This document shows, one piece after another, positions 53,949 through 62,710 of a stretch of 64,000 nucleotides of DNA (the stretch's first letter is position 1; each line of letters begins with the position of its first letter). The stretch is from NCBI RefSeq assembly GCF_035944375.1, contig NZ_DASZBE010000041.1. The stretch is one strand, 5' to 3'. Made by a program: the position numbers and the translations under genes. The DNA comes from Allobosea sp035944375. Lineage in GTDB: Bacteria; Pseudomonadota; Alphaproteobacteria; Rhizobiales; Beijerinckiaceae. Below the pieces are notes generated by a model. That model was not told the origin of the DNA. It did no database searches and was given only the letters and a program-made list of their open reading frames with translations.

Positions 53949-55622
53949 ATGAGCATGGCAGCGAACGTATCGGGGGCGAAGACCGCGCCACGCCCCATGA
54001 CGAAGGAAGAGAAGCGCGTCATTCTCGCATCGTCGCTCGGCACCGTCTTCGAGTGGTACGATTTCTACCTCTACGGCTCGCTCGCCGTGATGATCGGCGC
54101 GCATTTCTTCTCGGCCTTCGACCCGAACACCCGCGCCATCTTCGCGCTGCTCGCCTTCGCCGCCGGCTTCCTGGTCCGCCCCTTCGGCGCGCTGTTCTTC
54201 GGCCGCCTGGGTGACCTGATCGGCCGCAAATACACCTTCCTCGTCACCATCGTGATCATGGGCGCCTCGACCTTTCTGGTCGGCCTGCTGCCCAGCTACA
54301 ACACGATCGGCTGGATCGCCCCGGTCATCCTGATCGCGCTGCGCATGCTGCAGGGCCTCGCCCTCGGCGGCGAGTATGGCGGTGCGGCGGTCTATGTCGC
54401 CGAGCACGCCCCTCCCGGCCGGCGCGGCTTCTACACCTCCTGGATCCAGACCACCGCGACGCTCGGGCTGCTTCTGTCGCTGCTCGTCATCCTGGTGATC
54501 CGCGTCAACATGGGCGAGGCCGACTTCGCCGCCTGGGGCTGGCGCATTCCGTTCCTGCTCTCGATCTTCCTGCTCGCCATCTCGGTCTGGATCCGGCTCC
54601 AGATGCAGGAATCCCCGGCTTTCCAGAAGATGAAGGAAGAGGGCACCGGCTCGAAGGCGCCGCTCACCGAGGCCTTCGGCCAGTGGAAGAACGCCCGCAT
54701 CGCGCTGATCGCCCTGTTCGGCCTGACCATGGGCCAGGCGGTCGTCTGGTACACCGGCCAGTTCTACGCCCTGTTCTTCATCCAGAGCATCCTGAAGGTC
54801 GATCTCTACTCGGCCAACGTGCTGATCGCCTGGGCGCTGATCGTCGGCACCGGCGGCTTCATCTTCTTCGGCTCGCTGTCGGACCGGATCGGCCGCAAGC
54901 CCGTCATCCTGGCCGGCTGCCTGATCGCGGCGCTGACCTATTTCCCGCTGTTCGGCGCCCTGACCAAGGCCGCCAATCCGGGCCTCGCCGCGGCGCATGA
55001 GAACGTCAAGGTCCAGGTCGTCGCCGACCCCGCCACCTGCGGCTCGGTGTTCGACCCGGTCGGCATCCGCACCTTCACCGCGCCCTGCGATATTGCTCGC
55101 CGCACGCTGGCCACCCAGGCCATCGTCTACACCCAGGCTCCGGCGCCTGCCGGGACCGCCACCAAGGTCACGGTCAACGGCAAGGAACTCGCCGTCGACG
55201 CGACCTTTGCCGCCACCGTCGCCAAGGAAGCGGTCGCCGCCGGTTACCCGGCTCCGGGCGATGCGCGCATCGTCAAGACCGGCTTCTTCAGCGCCCTGTT
55301 CAGCGCGCAGTCGCTGACGGTCATCGGCATCCTGACCATCCTCATCATCTACGTGACGATGGTGTACGGCCCGGTCGCAGCGGCGCTGGTCGAGCTCTTC
55401 CCGACCCGCATCCGCTACACCGGCATGTCGCTGCCCTACCATATCGGCAATGGCTGGTTCGGCGGCCTGCTGCCGGCGACCGCCTTCGCCATGGTGGCCG
55501 GCACCGGCGACATCTATTACGGCCTCTGGTACCCGATCGTCTTCGCCCTCGCGACCTTCGTGATCGGCATGCTGCTCGTGCCCGAGACCAAGGACCGCGA
55601 CATCACCACCCACGAGAATTGA
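53949..55622 (+). CDS. MFS transporter, metabolite:H+ symporter (MHS) family
   Basis: 557 residues with 12 predicted membrane helices. The MFS motifs are present: GRLGDLIGRKYTF near residue 86 and SDRIGRKPVIL near 311, and FEWYDFYLYG near 34 is the MHS start. Unlike most relatives of about 430-450 residues, it has an extra stretch of about 110 residues (341-452) between helices, with two Cys (364, 380) and a Pro/Ala-Thr-rich middle. The ATG at 53949 has GGGAGAATCGCC upstream. It takes up a small organic acid, betaine or similar by proton symport; the substrate is unknown. A terminator follows. Confidence 0.9.
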   Translation: MSMAANVSGAKTAPRPMTKEEKRVILASSLGTVFEWYDFYLYGSLAVMIGAHFFSAFDPNTRAIFALLAFAAGFLVRPFGALFFGRLGDLIGRKYTFLVTIVIMGASTFLVGLLPSYNTIGWIAPVILIALRMLQGLALGGEYGGAAVYVAEHAPPGRRGFYTSWIQTTATLGLLLSLLVILVIRVNMGEADFAAWGWRIPFLLSIFLLAISVWIRLQMQESPAFQKMKEEGTGSKAPLTEAFGQWKNARIALIALFGLTMGQAVVWYTGQFYALFFIQSILKVDLYSANVLIAWALIVGTGGFIFFGSLSDRIGRKPVILAGCLIAALTYFPLFGALTKAANPGLAAAHENVKVQVVADPATCGSVFDPVGIRTFTAPCDIARRTLATQAIVYTQAPAPAGTATKVTVNGKELAVDATFAATVAKEAVAAGYPAPGDARIVKTGFFSALFSAQSLTVIGILTILIIYVTMVYGPVAAALVELFPTRIRYTGMSLPYHIGNGWFGGLLPATAFAMVAGTGDIYYGLWYPIVFALATFVIGMLLVPETKDRDITTHEN

Positions 55623-55649
55623 GCGACGCTCGCCTCTCGGCGACACCCG

Positions 55650-55677
55650 GGCCCCGCCTCACCAGGCGGGGCCTTTT
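55650..55677 (+). terminator. Rho-independent terminator
   Basis: A 10-bp GC-rich stem (GGCCCCGCCT with AGGCGGGGCC), a 4-base loop, then TTTT. It lies 27 bases after the MHS transporter stop and ends that transcript. Confidence 0.9.
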
Positions 55678-55789
55678 CTGTCGGGATCGTTCTGGTGGCG
55701 CCTGCGCCGAAGGGCCCGCTTGCCCTGGAAGGACCCGGCTGCTAACCGCTAGTCCGTCGAGCCTGGCCGGACCGGACCAGGCCGACGAC

Positions 55790-55864
55790 GCCGGCGTAGC
55801 ACAGCGGTAGTGCAGCGGTTTTGTAAACCGAAGGTCGGGAGTTCGATCCTCTCCGCCGGCACCA
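55790..55864 (+). tRNA. tRNA-Thr (UGU)
   Basis: Acceptor GCCGGCG at 55790, D-arm TAGCACAGCGGTAGTGC, anticodon loop TTTGTAA (UGU), T-arm GGGAGTTCGATCCTCTC, and acceptor CGCCGGC with encoded ACCA ending at 55864. Confidence 0.95.
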
Positions 55865-56009
55865 TTCGGGCCCGTTGCCCTCTCCGCGAAGGCTGGGCAT
55901 GCACCCCACGCAGCGGACCGGCCTTGGTCGGGCCTCCATCTTGCGTCACGCAGGCCCGACGGCTCGCAGCGACGATCGCTCCGACCTCCCCGCTCGAGAC
56001 CCGGCCTGC

Positions 56010-56435
56010 ATGCACCGCCCCGAACATCTGCTCGCTCTCGCCGATCGCTGCGAAGCCGCGCGCAAGCCCGACCGCACCCTCGACGCAGACATCTACGAGG
56101 CGCTGGGCTTCAACGTCCGGCGCAAGCCGAGCCATCTGGTCGGCCGCCGCACCCCGCCGGGCGGCATCTATCAGGAAGGCGCGCTCTGGAAGACGCTGGG
56201 CACGGTCAGCGCGAATATCGACGTCGCCGTCGGTCTGCTCCGGCAGAAAGCGCCCGACTGGCGCTGGAGCCTGCAATCCATGGCCGTCGACGACACGGCG
56301 ACGTTCCACGCCCTGGTGGCCGAATGCCAGGCGAGCGGCACGATCGGCGCGCTCGCGCTCTGCGCCGCGATGCTGCGCGCCTTCGCCGGCCGCCGCGCGG
56401 TCGCCCCCGCGCGGGCCGAGGGCGAGCGCGGCTGA
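56010..56435 (+). CDS. Hypothetical protein, resembles phage-associated orphans
   Basis: 141 residues from the ATG at 56010 (the frame extends to 55875). The start MHRPEHLLALADRCEAARKPDRTLDADIYEALG matches a small uncharacterised type often seen in prophages ('LADRCE...PDR.LDA.I'). The body has GRRTPPGGIYQEG, a WxxW-like WRWSLQSMAVDDTATFHALV segment and a helical tail. It lies 146 bases after tRNA-Thr, a common phage attachment site, but no other phage gene is present. This is possibly a remnant. Confidence 0.55.
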   Translation: MHRPEHLLALADRCEAARKPDRTLDADIYEALGFNVRRKPSHLVGRRTPPGGIYQEGALWKTLGTVSANIDVAVGLLRQKAPDWRWSLQSMAVDDTATFHALVAECQASGTIGALALCAAMLRAFAGRRAVAPARAEGERG

Positions 56436-56564
56436 CGGCGAACGCCGCCCTCACGAAAACTTGACCCCCTCAATGCCCTTGCGACAGCGCTCCGCCGTTG
56501 AACCGCGGTCGCCGCCCGCTAGGGTCCGTCACCGGCTCCGCCCGAGCCGAGGGAGACAACAACC

Positions 56565-57548
56565 ATGACCGACCTCCATCTGTCGCGCCGCGGCGTGATC
56601 GCCGGTGCGGGCGCCCTCGCCGCAGCCGCCACATTCGACCTGCCCGGGCTCGGCCCGGCCCATGCCCAAGGAGCTCCCGTGAACCAGGCCCCCGGATTCT
56701 ATCGCTACAAGGTCGGCGACATCACGGTCACCGCCATCAATGACGGCTTCGCCCGCCGTCCGCTCGAGGGCTTCGTCCGCAACGCCGAGCTGGCCGACGT
56801 GAAGAAGGCGATGGAGCAGGCCTTCCTGCCCGCCGACGCCCTGCCGATCTCCTTCACCACGCTGGTCATCCAGAGCGGCGGCAAGACCACCCTGATCGAC
56901 ACCGGCAACGGCGATTCCGGCGCCCCCACCTCGGGCGCCTGGGGCGCCAACTTCAAGGCCGCCGGCTTCGACCCCAAGGATGTCTCGACCGTCGTGTTCA
57001 GCCATTTCCACGGCGACCACATCAACGGCTTCCGGCTCAAGAACGGAACCGCGATGTTCCCGAATGCCGAAGTCATGGTGCCTGCCGCCGAATGGGCGTT
57101 CTGGATGGACGACGCCAAGATGGGCGCCGCGCCCGAGGCCATGAAGGGCGCCTTCGGCAATGTCCGGCGCGTCTTCGCGCCCATCGCCAAGGATGTGAAG
57201 CAGTTCGAGGCCGGCAAGGAAATCGTGCCCGGAATCACCTCGGTCGCCGCCTATGGCCATACGCCGGGCCACACCACCTTCGCCGTCGCCTCGGGCGGCA
57301 AGTCGCTGATGGTGATGTCCGACACCACCAACCACCCCGCCCTGTTCGTGCGCAATCCCGACTGGTCGGCCGTGTTCGACATGGACGGGCCGCAGGCCGC
57401 CGCCACCCGGCGCAAGCTGCTCGACATGGTCGCGGCGGACCGGATGCAGGTCGCCTTCTACCATGCGCCCTTCCCCGCCACCGGCCACATCGCCAAGTCC
57501 GGCAACGGCTTCGAGATGGTGCCGGTGCAGTGGAGCCCGGCGGTCTGA
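56565..57548 (+). CDS. Tat-exported metallo-beta-lactamase-fold hydrolase
   Basis: 327 residues. The N-terminus SRRGVIAGAGALAAAA is a twin-arginine signal. The MBL-fold motif SHFHGDHINGF supplies His-x-His-x-Asp-His, followed by GHTPGHTTFAV and the later ASP/His-type residues (SDTTNHP). Such periplasmic enzymes act as lactonases or similar hydrolases. A GGGAGACAACAACC stretch precedes the ATG. A terminator lies 30 bases after the stop. Confidence 0.88.
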   Translation: MTDLHLSRRGVIAGAGALAAAATFDLPGLGPAHAQGAPVNQAPGFYRYKVGDITVTAINDGFARRPLEGFVRNAELADVKKAMEQAFLPADALPISFTTLVIQSGGKTTLIDTGNGDSGAPTSGAWGANFKAAGFDPKDVSTVVFSHFHGDHINGFRLKNGTAMFPNAEVMVPAAEWAFWMDDAKMGAAPEAMKGAFGNVRRVFAPIAKDVKQFEAGKEIVPGITSVAAYGHTPGHTTFAVASGGKSLMVMSDTTNHPALFVRNPDWSAVFDMDGPQAAATRRKLLDMVAADRMQVAFYHAPFPATGHIAKSGNGFEMVPVQWSPAV

Positions 57549-57576
57549 GGCCACGTTTCGACCGATCCGATCTGGA

Positions 57577-57602
57577 AGGCCGGGGGCGACCCCGGCCTTT
57601 TT
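57577..57602 (+). terminator. Rho-independent terminator
   Basis: An 8-bp GC stem (GGCCGGGG with CCCCGGCC), a 4-base loop GCGA, then TTTTT. It lies about 30 bases after the stop of the MBL-fold gene. Confidence 0.85.
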
Positions 57603-57702
57603 CGTGCCCGGTAATTCTGGACCTCGCCCGCTCGCGATCCGGACGCCGCCTGTGCTAAAGGCGGGCCTGCGCCGCCACGGCGCACTGCCTTCAGGACCCG
57701 TG

Positions 57703-58476
57703 ATGACCGATCGCTTCCAGGCCATCTCCTTCGTCGCCAGCGACACGCCGGAGGCGCAGGCCGCATTGGTGAAGCTGACCGAGCGCTACGGCAATGCCGA
57801 TACCGCGACCGCCGACGTGATCGTGGCGCTGGGCGGCGACGGGCTGATGCTGCAGACGCTGCATCGCTTCATCGGCACGGGCACGCCGATCTACGGGATG
57901 AACCGCGGCTCCGTCGGCTTCCTGATGAACGAGTTCCGCGAGCGCGGCCTGCGCAAGCGCCTGACCGAGGCGCAGCGCAGCGTCGTCCACCCGCTCTCGA
58001 TGCGCGCCGTCGACGCCGACGGCACCGAAGTGCAGGCTGAGGCCATCAACGAGGTCTCTCTGCTGCGCCGCTCCTACCAGGCCGCCAAGCTCCGGATCTC
58101 GATCGACGGTCAGGTCCGGCTCGACGAGCTGGTCGCCGACGGCGTGCTGCTGGCGACGCCCGCAGGCTCCACCGCCTATAATCTCTCCGCCAACGGGCCG
58201 ATCCTGCCGCTCGACGCGCCGCTGCTGGCGCTGACGCCGATCTCGGCCTTCCGCCCGCGGCGCTGGCGCGGCGCGCTGCTCCCCGACCATGCCAAGGTCA
58301 CGATCGAAGTGCTGGAAGCGCAGAAGCGGCCGGTCAGCGCGGTCGCCGACCATGTCCAGATCGACAATGTGCTCCGCGTCGAGATCGAGATCGACCGCGA
58401 CGTCGACCTCGTCATGCTCCACGACCCCGGCCACAGCCTCGACGAGCGGATTTTGCGGGAGCAGTTCGGGTACTGA
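57703..58476 (+). CDS. nadK: NAD kinase
   Basis: 257 residues from the ATG at 57703. The GGDG motif (VALGGDGLML) and the second NNE-like motif (MNRGSVGFLMNE; AEAINEVSL) are present, with ATPAGSTAYNLSANGPILP. It phosphorylates NAD to NADP. The CMD-family gene lies 85 bases downstream. Confidence 0.93.
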   Translation: MTDRFQAISFVASDTPEAQAALVKLTERYGNADTATADVIVALGGDGLMLQTLHRFIGTGTPIYGMNRGSVGFLMNEFRERGLRKRLTEAQRSVVHPLSMRAVDADGTEVQAEAINEVSLLRRSYQAAKLRISIDGQVRLDELVADGVLLATPAGSTAYNLSANGPILPLDAPLLALTPISAFRPRRWRGALLPDHAKVTIEVLEAQKRPVSAVADHVQIDNVLRVEIEIDRDVDLVMLHDPGHSLDERILREQFGY

Positions 58477-58561
58477 GGGTCTCGGCCCGGGAGGCGATGG
58501 CCGCGGCGGCCGCAGCGGTCTAGCCTGCATCCACCCAGACAGCCCCGAGGACCTTTGCGCC

Positions 58562-58984
58562 ATGAACCGAGATGAGATCACCGAGGCCGCAACCGACCTC
58601 GGCAAGGCCAGCTTCATGGCGACCTTCGGGCGCGTGCCGGACAATTTCAGCCTGCTCTCCGAGCATGCGCCTGGCGCCTTCGCCGGCTACGGCCTGATCC
58701 GCGCCGCGATCATGCGCGACCGGGACGAGGGCGGCGCGCTCGACCTCAAGACCAAGGAACTGGTCTTCGCCTTGCTGGACACGTTGATCGGCCAGAAGAA
58801 CGGCGCCAGGAACCACGCGGCCGCCGCGATGAAACTCGGACTGACCCTGCCCGAACTGGCCGAGGGTCTCGTCCAGGTCATCATGGCCGGGGGTATCACC
58901 ACCTGGAACGAGACCGGTGCCGACGTGATGCGCCATTGCGTTCAGCTCGAGGCGCAGCGGACGGCGGAAACCGGCGAGACCTGA
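58562..58984 (+). CDS. Carboxymuconolactone decarboxylase-family protein without the Cys pair
   Basis: 140 residues from the ATG at 58562. Overall pattern: PDNFSLLSEHAPGAFAGYGLIRAAIM, LDLKTKELVFALLDTLIG, GARNHAAAAMKLGLTLPELAEGLVQVIMAGG. In AhpD-like members a CxxC sits before the His of this block; here the text is KNGARNHA, so no thiol chemistry is expected. Likely a lactone decarboxylase or unknown CMD member. The product ends in GET. Confidence 0.82.
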   Translation: MNRDEITEAATDLGKASFMATFGRVPDNFSLLSEHAPGAFAGYGLIRAAIMRDRDEGGALDLKTKELVFALLDTLIGQKNGARNHAAAAMKLGLTLPELAEGLVQVIMAGGITTWNETGADVMRHCVQLEAQRTAETGET

Positions 58985-59040
58985 TCCGCTCAGGGGGAAT
59001 GACCCGCGGACCGCCAGAGCTGCCTGGATCGCCCTGCAAT

Positions 59041-59058
59041 GTTATATTCAGGTATAAC
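59041..59058 (+). promoter_or_regulatory. Palindromic operator of the toxin-antitoxin pair
   Basis: GTTATA-TTCAGG-TATAAC: an inverted repeat of 6-bp arms around a 6-base centre, 15 bases before the antitoxin ATG at 59073. It overlaps a -10-like TATATT, the usual position for autorepression by an AbrB-type antitoxin. Confidence 0.65.
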
Positions 59059-59072
59059 TGAAGGAGATGGCC

Positions 59073-59330
59073 ATGCACACGACCAATCTGCGCAAGGTCG
59101 GCGGCTCGATCATGCTCGCCGTCCCGCCGGCCCTGCTCGACGTGTTGCGCCTCTCCGCCGGCGCCAAGGTCGGTCTGGCCGTCGACAATGGCCGCCTGGT
59201 CGTCGAGCCGCAGGCCCGACCGCGCTACACCATGGCGGAACTGCTCGCAGCCTCCGATTATTCTCAGCCCCAGCCCTCCAGCGAGCGCGAATGGGTCGAT
59301 GCCCCGGCCGTCGGTGACGAACTGCTGTGA
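59073..59330 (+). CDS. Antitoxin of a MazEF/PemIK-type system (AbrB-like)
   Basis: AAGGAG at 59061-59066 directly touches the ATG at 59067, so the ATG at 59073, with six bases between, is the better start (85 residues). N-terminal SpoVT/AbrB-like fold: TTNLRKVGGSIMLAVPPALLDVLRLSAGAKVGLAVDNGRLVVEPQ. The C-terminus (YTMAELLAASDYSQPQPSSEREWVDAPAVGDELL) is the toxin-binding tail of PemI/ChpS-like antitoxins. Overlaps the toxin by GTGA. It neutralises the toxin and probably represses its own promoter. Confidence 0.88.
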   Translation: MHTTNLRKVGGSIMLAVPPALLDVLRLSAGAKVGLAVDNGRLVVEPQARPRYTMAELLAASDYSQPQPSSEREWVDAPAVGDELL

Positions 59331-59653
59331 GGCGCGGCGATGTTTACATGGTCGACCTGGAGCCGACGCATGGGCGCGAGCAACGCGGGCATCGGCCGGT
59401 CGTCATCGTCTCGCCGGATGCGTTCAACCAGGCGACCCAGCTGCCGGTCGTCGCGCCGATCACGAACGGCGGTGACTTCACCCGTCGCATCGGCTTTGCG
59501 GTTCCGTTCGAGGGAACCAGCACCACTGGGGTAATCCGCTGTGACCAGCCCCGCGTGCTCGACCTCAAGGCCCGCAACGGCCGCAGGATCGAGACCATGC
59601 CGCCAGAGATCATGGACGAGGTGTTGGCGCGACTCGTGACGCTCTTCGAGTGA
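59327..59653 (+). CDS. MazF/PemK-type endoribonuclease toxin
   Basis: 108 residues from the GTG at 59327 overlapping the antitoxin stop. PemK-fold features: MRRGDVYMVDLEPTHGREQRGHRPVVIVSPDAFNQ, PVVAPITNGG, GTSTTGVIRCDQPRVLDLKARNGRRIETMP. Such toxins cleave mRNA at short sequences and stop growth unless bound by the antitoxin. No partner island is seen around it. Confidence 0.92.
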   Translation: MRRGDVYMVDLEPTHGREQRGHRPVVIVSPDAFNQATQLPVVAPITNGGDFTRRIGFAVPFEGTSTTGVIRCDQPRVLDLKARNGRRIETMPPEIMDEVLARLVTLFE

Positions 59654-59702
59654 AAGCCCTGCATCCCTGACCCGCGCGCCGCGCGCCCCGTGTCGGGCGG
59701 GC

Positions 59703-60917
59703 TCAAGCCGCCTGCCGGATATCCCCGATCTCGAGCTCGACCAGAAGCGCCGGATCGGCCTCGACGAGATAGGCGAAGGCGGCGTCGTCGGCGAGGCTGT
59801 CGGCCATGGCTCTGGCTTCCTCGCGCGCGGCCTCGGCATCCATGCGGCGCAGCAGGCCCATCAGGGCGTGGGCGTCCGATCCTTCCAGCGCCTCGCAGGC
59901 GATCAGCACCTCGCGCAGCAGAGGGCGGTCGATGCCCCGCCCGCTGCCCCCGGCATCGAAGCCGCGCGCATTCAGCGCCATGATCGCCGCCGTGAAGGCC
60001 GGCTGCAGCGAGTCGGGCAAGCCCGCCTTGCGATAGAGCGCCTTCAGCCCGGCGCCGCGCCGGTCACGCAGGAGGGCGCCGACACGGCCCGTCGGCAGGC
60101 TCGACAGCGCCACGAAGGCGGCCTCCGCCAACGCCGGCTCCCCCGACAGCAGCGAACGCAGCATCAGGCCGGGCGTCAGGCGGCCATGGGCGCGCAGAAC
60201 CTCGACGATGGCCGGTGCATCGCTGTCCTCGCCGCCGGCCGCGAGCGCAACCGCGACACGCTCGGTCGATTCCCGCGCCAGCCGGGCGCTGCGCTCCGGC
60301 GTCAGCCAGCCGCAGCCGGTGACGAAGCTCACCAGCGCATCGGAGACCCGGGCGGCGATGGTCTGGCGCAGCCCGGCCGGCAGATCGGCACGGGCCAGCA
60401 GCGCCTCGCGCAGAGCCCCGCAATCGCCGGCGCGCTCGACCATGCGCTCCAGCGAGAAATCCGGAATGTCGGCCGTGCGGTTGCCGGCGAGCGTCACCAG
60501 CGCCTCCTCGCAGCCGACCTCGGCCAGCGCGGCGCAGACCCCCGCGGAGAGCTGTGGGCGCAGCGCGATCGCCTTCTGCGCGAGCATGTCGCCGATCGCG
60601 GCCGCATCGACCAGATCGGCCTCGCTCAGCACCGGCGAATGCGCCAGCACCAGGGCGGCGACATCGCTCTGGTCGGCGATCAGCCCGAGCACGAGATTGC
60701 GCGGCGCCCGCGGCGAGGACGCCATTTCCTCCGCGATGGCACGGCGCACCCGGGGCGAGGGATCGTCGATGAGCGAGATCAGCGCGGTCTCGGCTTCGGC
60801 CCGATCCTCCTCGGCCATGCCGGAGCGCAGATAGGCCCCGGCCAGGGCAGCGGCGCCGCTGGCGCGCTCCTCGGCATTGGCGGTGCGGGCCCAGAGCAGG
60901 AAGCGACGGACGATCAT
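59703..60917 (-). CDS. DUF2336-domain protein
   Basis: 404 residues, wholly helical and Ala/Leu-rich. The N-terminal part (ALISLIDDPSPRVRRAIAEEMASSPRAPRNLVLGLIADQSDVAALVLAHSPVLSEADLVD) looks like HEAT-type repeats and is the DUF2336 signature. Known in Alphaproteobacteria; function unestablished. The ATG overlaps the stop of the lytic transglycosylase gene by ATGA (60914-60917), so the two are cotranscribed. Confidence 0.8.
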   Translation of the reverse strand: MIVRRFLLWARTANAEERASGAAALAGAYLRSGMAEEDRAEAETALISLIDDPSPRVRRAIAEEMASSPRAPRNLVLGLIADQSDVAALVLAHSPVLSEADLVDAAAIGDMLAQKAIALRPQLSAGVCAALAEVGCEEALVTLAGNRTADIPDFSLERMVERAGDCGALREALLARADLPAGLRQTIAARVSDALVSFVTGCGWLTPERSARLARESTERVAVALAAGGEDSDAPAIVEVLRAHGRLTPGLMLRSLLSGEPALAEAAFVALSSLPTGRVGALLRDRRGAGLKALYRKAGLPDSLQPAFTAAIMALNARGFDAGGSGRGIDRPLLREVLIACEALEGSDAHALMGLLRRMDAEAAREEARAMADSLADDAAFAYLVEADPALLVELEIGDIRQAA

Positions 60918-62011
60918 CGGGCGTTCCGCTGGATCATGAAGGCGGAGAGATCGAGCGGCGCCCGGCGGGTTCGACCGGCGCTGCGCTCCTGCACGGCCGG
61001 CGCCGGCTGCGTCAGCTCAACCGGTCGCGACGGCGGCAGCGGCGCCTGGACGGCGCGTGCCGAGGCCGCCGCATTGGCGGCGGCCGCATTGGCGGCGGCC
61101 GCATCGGCCGCCGTCGGCGCGACGGCGGTGGCGTCCGACTTCGTCTGCCGCGGGAAGAAGCGGTCGGCGGCATCGAGCGACGCGGTTCGCCCGGCATCGC
61201 CACGCGGGGTCGACCAGAGATTGGCGACCGCCTGCGACACCGGCGCCCGCGAGCCCTCCGTCGAGAACAGACCGATCAGCCCCTTGGCGCGGCCGGGCGC
61301 GAGCGCGGCGGCGATCTCGGCGGGCTTGTCGCCGCCCTGGGTCACAGGCGTCTGGGTGACGGTCGCAGAAGCGGCGAGTTGAGTGTTGGCATGGCTGGCC
61401 GCCAGCACGCCATAGACCTCCTGGGCGCTGCGCGCCCGGCCGGCCTTGTCGAAGAAGATGCCACGATTGGCGGCGGCCGCCTCGGGGAAGTCCTTCGCGG
61501 CGGCGCGGGTCGGATCGGCTGCGGCGGTCTTGATCAGGTCGGAGGCGCCGCGCGCGCCCAGGACATGGGCCATGTAGAGCTCGCCCGCATGCGGCTGGCG
61601 GCCGAGGGTCCCGGCGAGCTGCTCGCGGTTCTTCTGGGTCAGCGCGCCGGCCATCACGGCGGCGACCTGCGGGTCCTTGCGCAGCTCCAGGATTTTCTCG
61701 CGCGCCACCGGATCGGCGACGGTCAGCCGCCCGCTACCCGTCTCGCTGATCGCGTCGGCATAGCCGGAGAGCCCCTGCTTGGGCCCCTCCTGCTTGACCA
61801 TCGAGAGCCAGGTCTGCTCGATGAACTGGAACAGACCGGTCGCGCTCGAGGTCTTCGCCTTGGCGTCGGGCTCGAGTGAGGATTCACGTTGGGCGGTCTT
61901 CAGCAGATAGTCGAACCCCGCCCCGGTCTTGGCCGCGCCGTCGCGGATGGCGCTCACCACCGGGTTCGCCGGCTGGGTCTCGCGCGTCTGCGGAGTGGTG
62001 AACAGGAACAT
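60914..62011 (-). CDS. Lytic transglycosylase (SLT domain)
   Basis: 365 residues from the ATG at 62011 (MFLFTTPQT). The SLT/goose-lysozyme-like motif is LLKTAQRESSLEPDAKAKTSSATGLFQFIEQTWL (catalytic Glu in RESS). GQLxxAVADP-like RLTVADPVAREKILELRKDPQVAA follows. The tail is Ala/Pro/Thr-rich with a short nucleotide repeat. It cleaves peptidoglycan glycan strands to form anhydro ends. No signal peptide is evident, so export may use another route or it may be retained. Coupled to the DUF2336 gene. Confidence 0.85.
   Translation of the reverse strand: MFLFTTPQTRETQPANPVVSAIRDGAAKTGAGFDYLLKTAQRESSLEPDAKAKTSSATGLFQFIEQTWLSMVKQEGPKQGLSGYADAISETGSGRLTVADPVAREKILELRKDPQVAAVMAGALTQKNREQLAGTLGRQPHAGELYMAHVLGARGASDLIKTAAADPTRAAAKDFPEAAAANRGIFFDKAGRARSAQEVYGVLAASHANTQLAASATVTQTPVTQGGDKPAEIAAALAPGRAKGLIGLFSTEGSRAPVSQAVANLWSTPRGDAGRTASLDAADRFFPRQTKSDATAVAPTAADAAAANAAAANAAASARAVQAPLPPSRPVELTQPAPAVQERSAGRTRRAPLDLSAFMIQRNAR
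61071..61100. repeat. Tandem 15-bp repeat inside the lytic transglycosylase gene
   Basis: Two identical 15-bp units (GCATTGGCGGCGGCC) follow each other at 61071-61085 and 61086-61100, with a third degenerate unit starting at 61101. They encode a run of Ala and Asn in the C-terminal tail and may vary in number between strains. Confidence 0.6.
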
Positions 62012-62207
62012 CGGAACTCTCGGGCGCACCCGCCGCCGGCGGCCGCCGCAGGACGCTGCGGCGCGGTCTGGAGAGTGGCCCGGTTATGGTAAGCGAAGCG
62101 TTAATCGCGACGCATCGTCACCGCGTCGCGGTGCGGGATCGGGGGCGCCCCTTCGCCAGCGTGATGCGCTAGAGTGGCGGAATCGACCGGGGCATGGAGA
62201 CGCCAGG

Positions 62208-62705
62208 ATGCCAGAGCTGAAGCGCCACAAGCGCGGCGGAATCTATTTCGAGGATTTCGAGGTCGGCGCCGTCATCGAGCACGGCCTGACGCGCACCGTC
62301 ACGCAGATGGACAACATGCTGTTCTCCAACATGACGCTGAACCCGCAACCCCTTCACATCGATGCGCATTTCTGTGCGACCGAGACGGAATGGGGCCAGC
62401 CGCTGATGAATTCCCTGTTCACGCTCGGGCTGATGATCGGCATCTCCGTGAACGACACCACGGTGGGCACCACCATCGGCAATCTCGGCATGACCGACGT
62501 CACCTTCCCGGCGCCGCTCTTCGAGGGCGACACGATCAACGTCACGACCGAGATCGTGGCCAAGCGCGAATCGCGCTCGCGGCCGGACGCCGGCATCGTC
62601 GAGTTCCACCACCGCGCCTACAAGCAGGACGGCACGCTGGTGGCCCAATGCCGCCGCCAGGCCTTCATGCGCCGGCACCCCGCCCCCGTCGCCCTGGACG
62701 TCTGA
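62208..62705 (+). CDS. MaoC-like dehydratase
   Basis: 165 residues; the ATG at 62208 has CCAGGA before it. Hot-dog fold of MaoC: YFEDFEVGAVIEHGLTRTVTQMDNMLFSNMTLNPQPLHIDAHFCATE (the catalytic His and Asn equivalents lie in 'LNPQPLHID'), GQPLMNSLFTLGLMIGISVND, FPAPLFEGDTINVTTEIV. It hydrates an enoyl-CoA, possibly mesaconyl- or crotonyl-type. It is followed 5 bases later by a CitE-like lyase. Confidence 0.87.
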   Translation: MPELKRHKRGGIYFEDFEVGAVIEHGLTRTVTQMDNMLFSNMTLNPQPLHIDAHFCATETEWGQPLMNSLFTLGLMIGISVNDTTVGTTIGNLGMTDVTFPAPLFEGDTINVTTEIVAKRESRSRPDAGIVEFHHRAYKQDGTLVAQCRRQAFMRRHPAPVALDV

Positions 62706-62710
62706 CCCCG

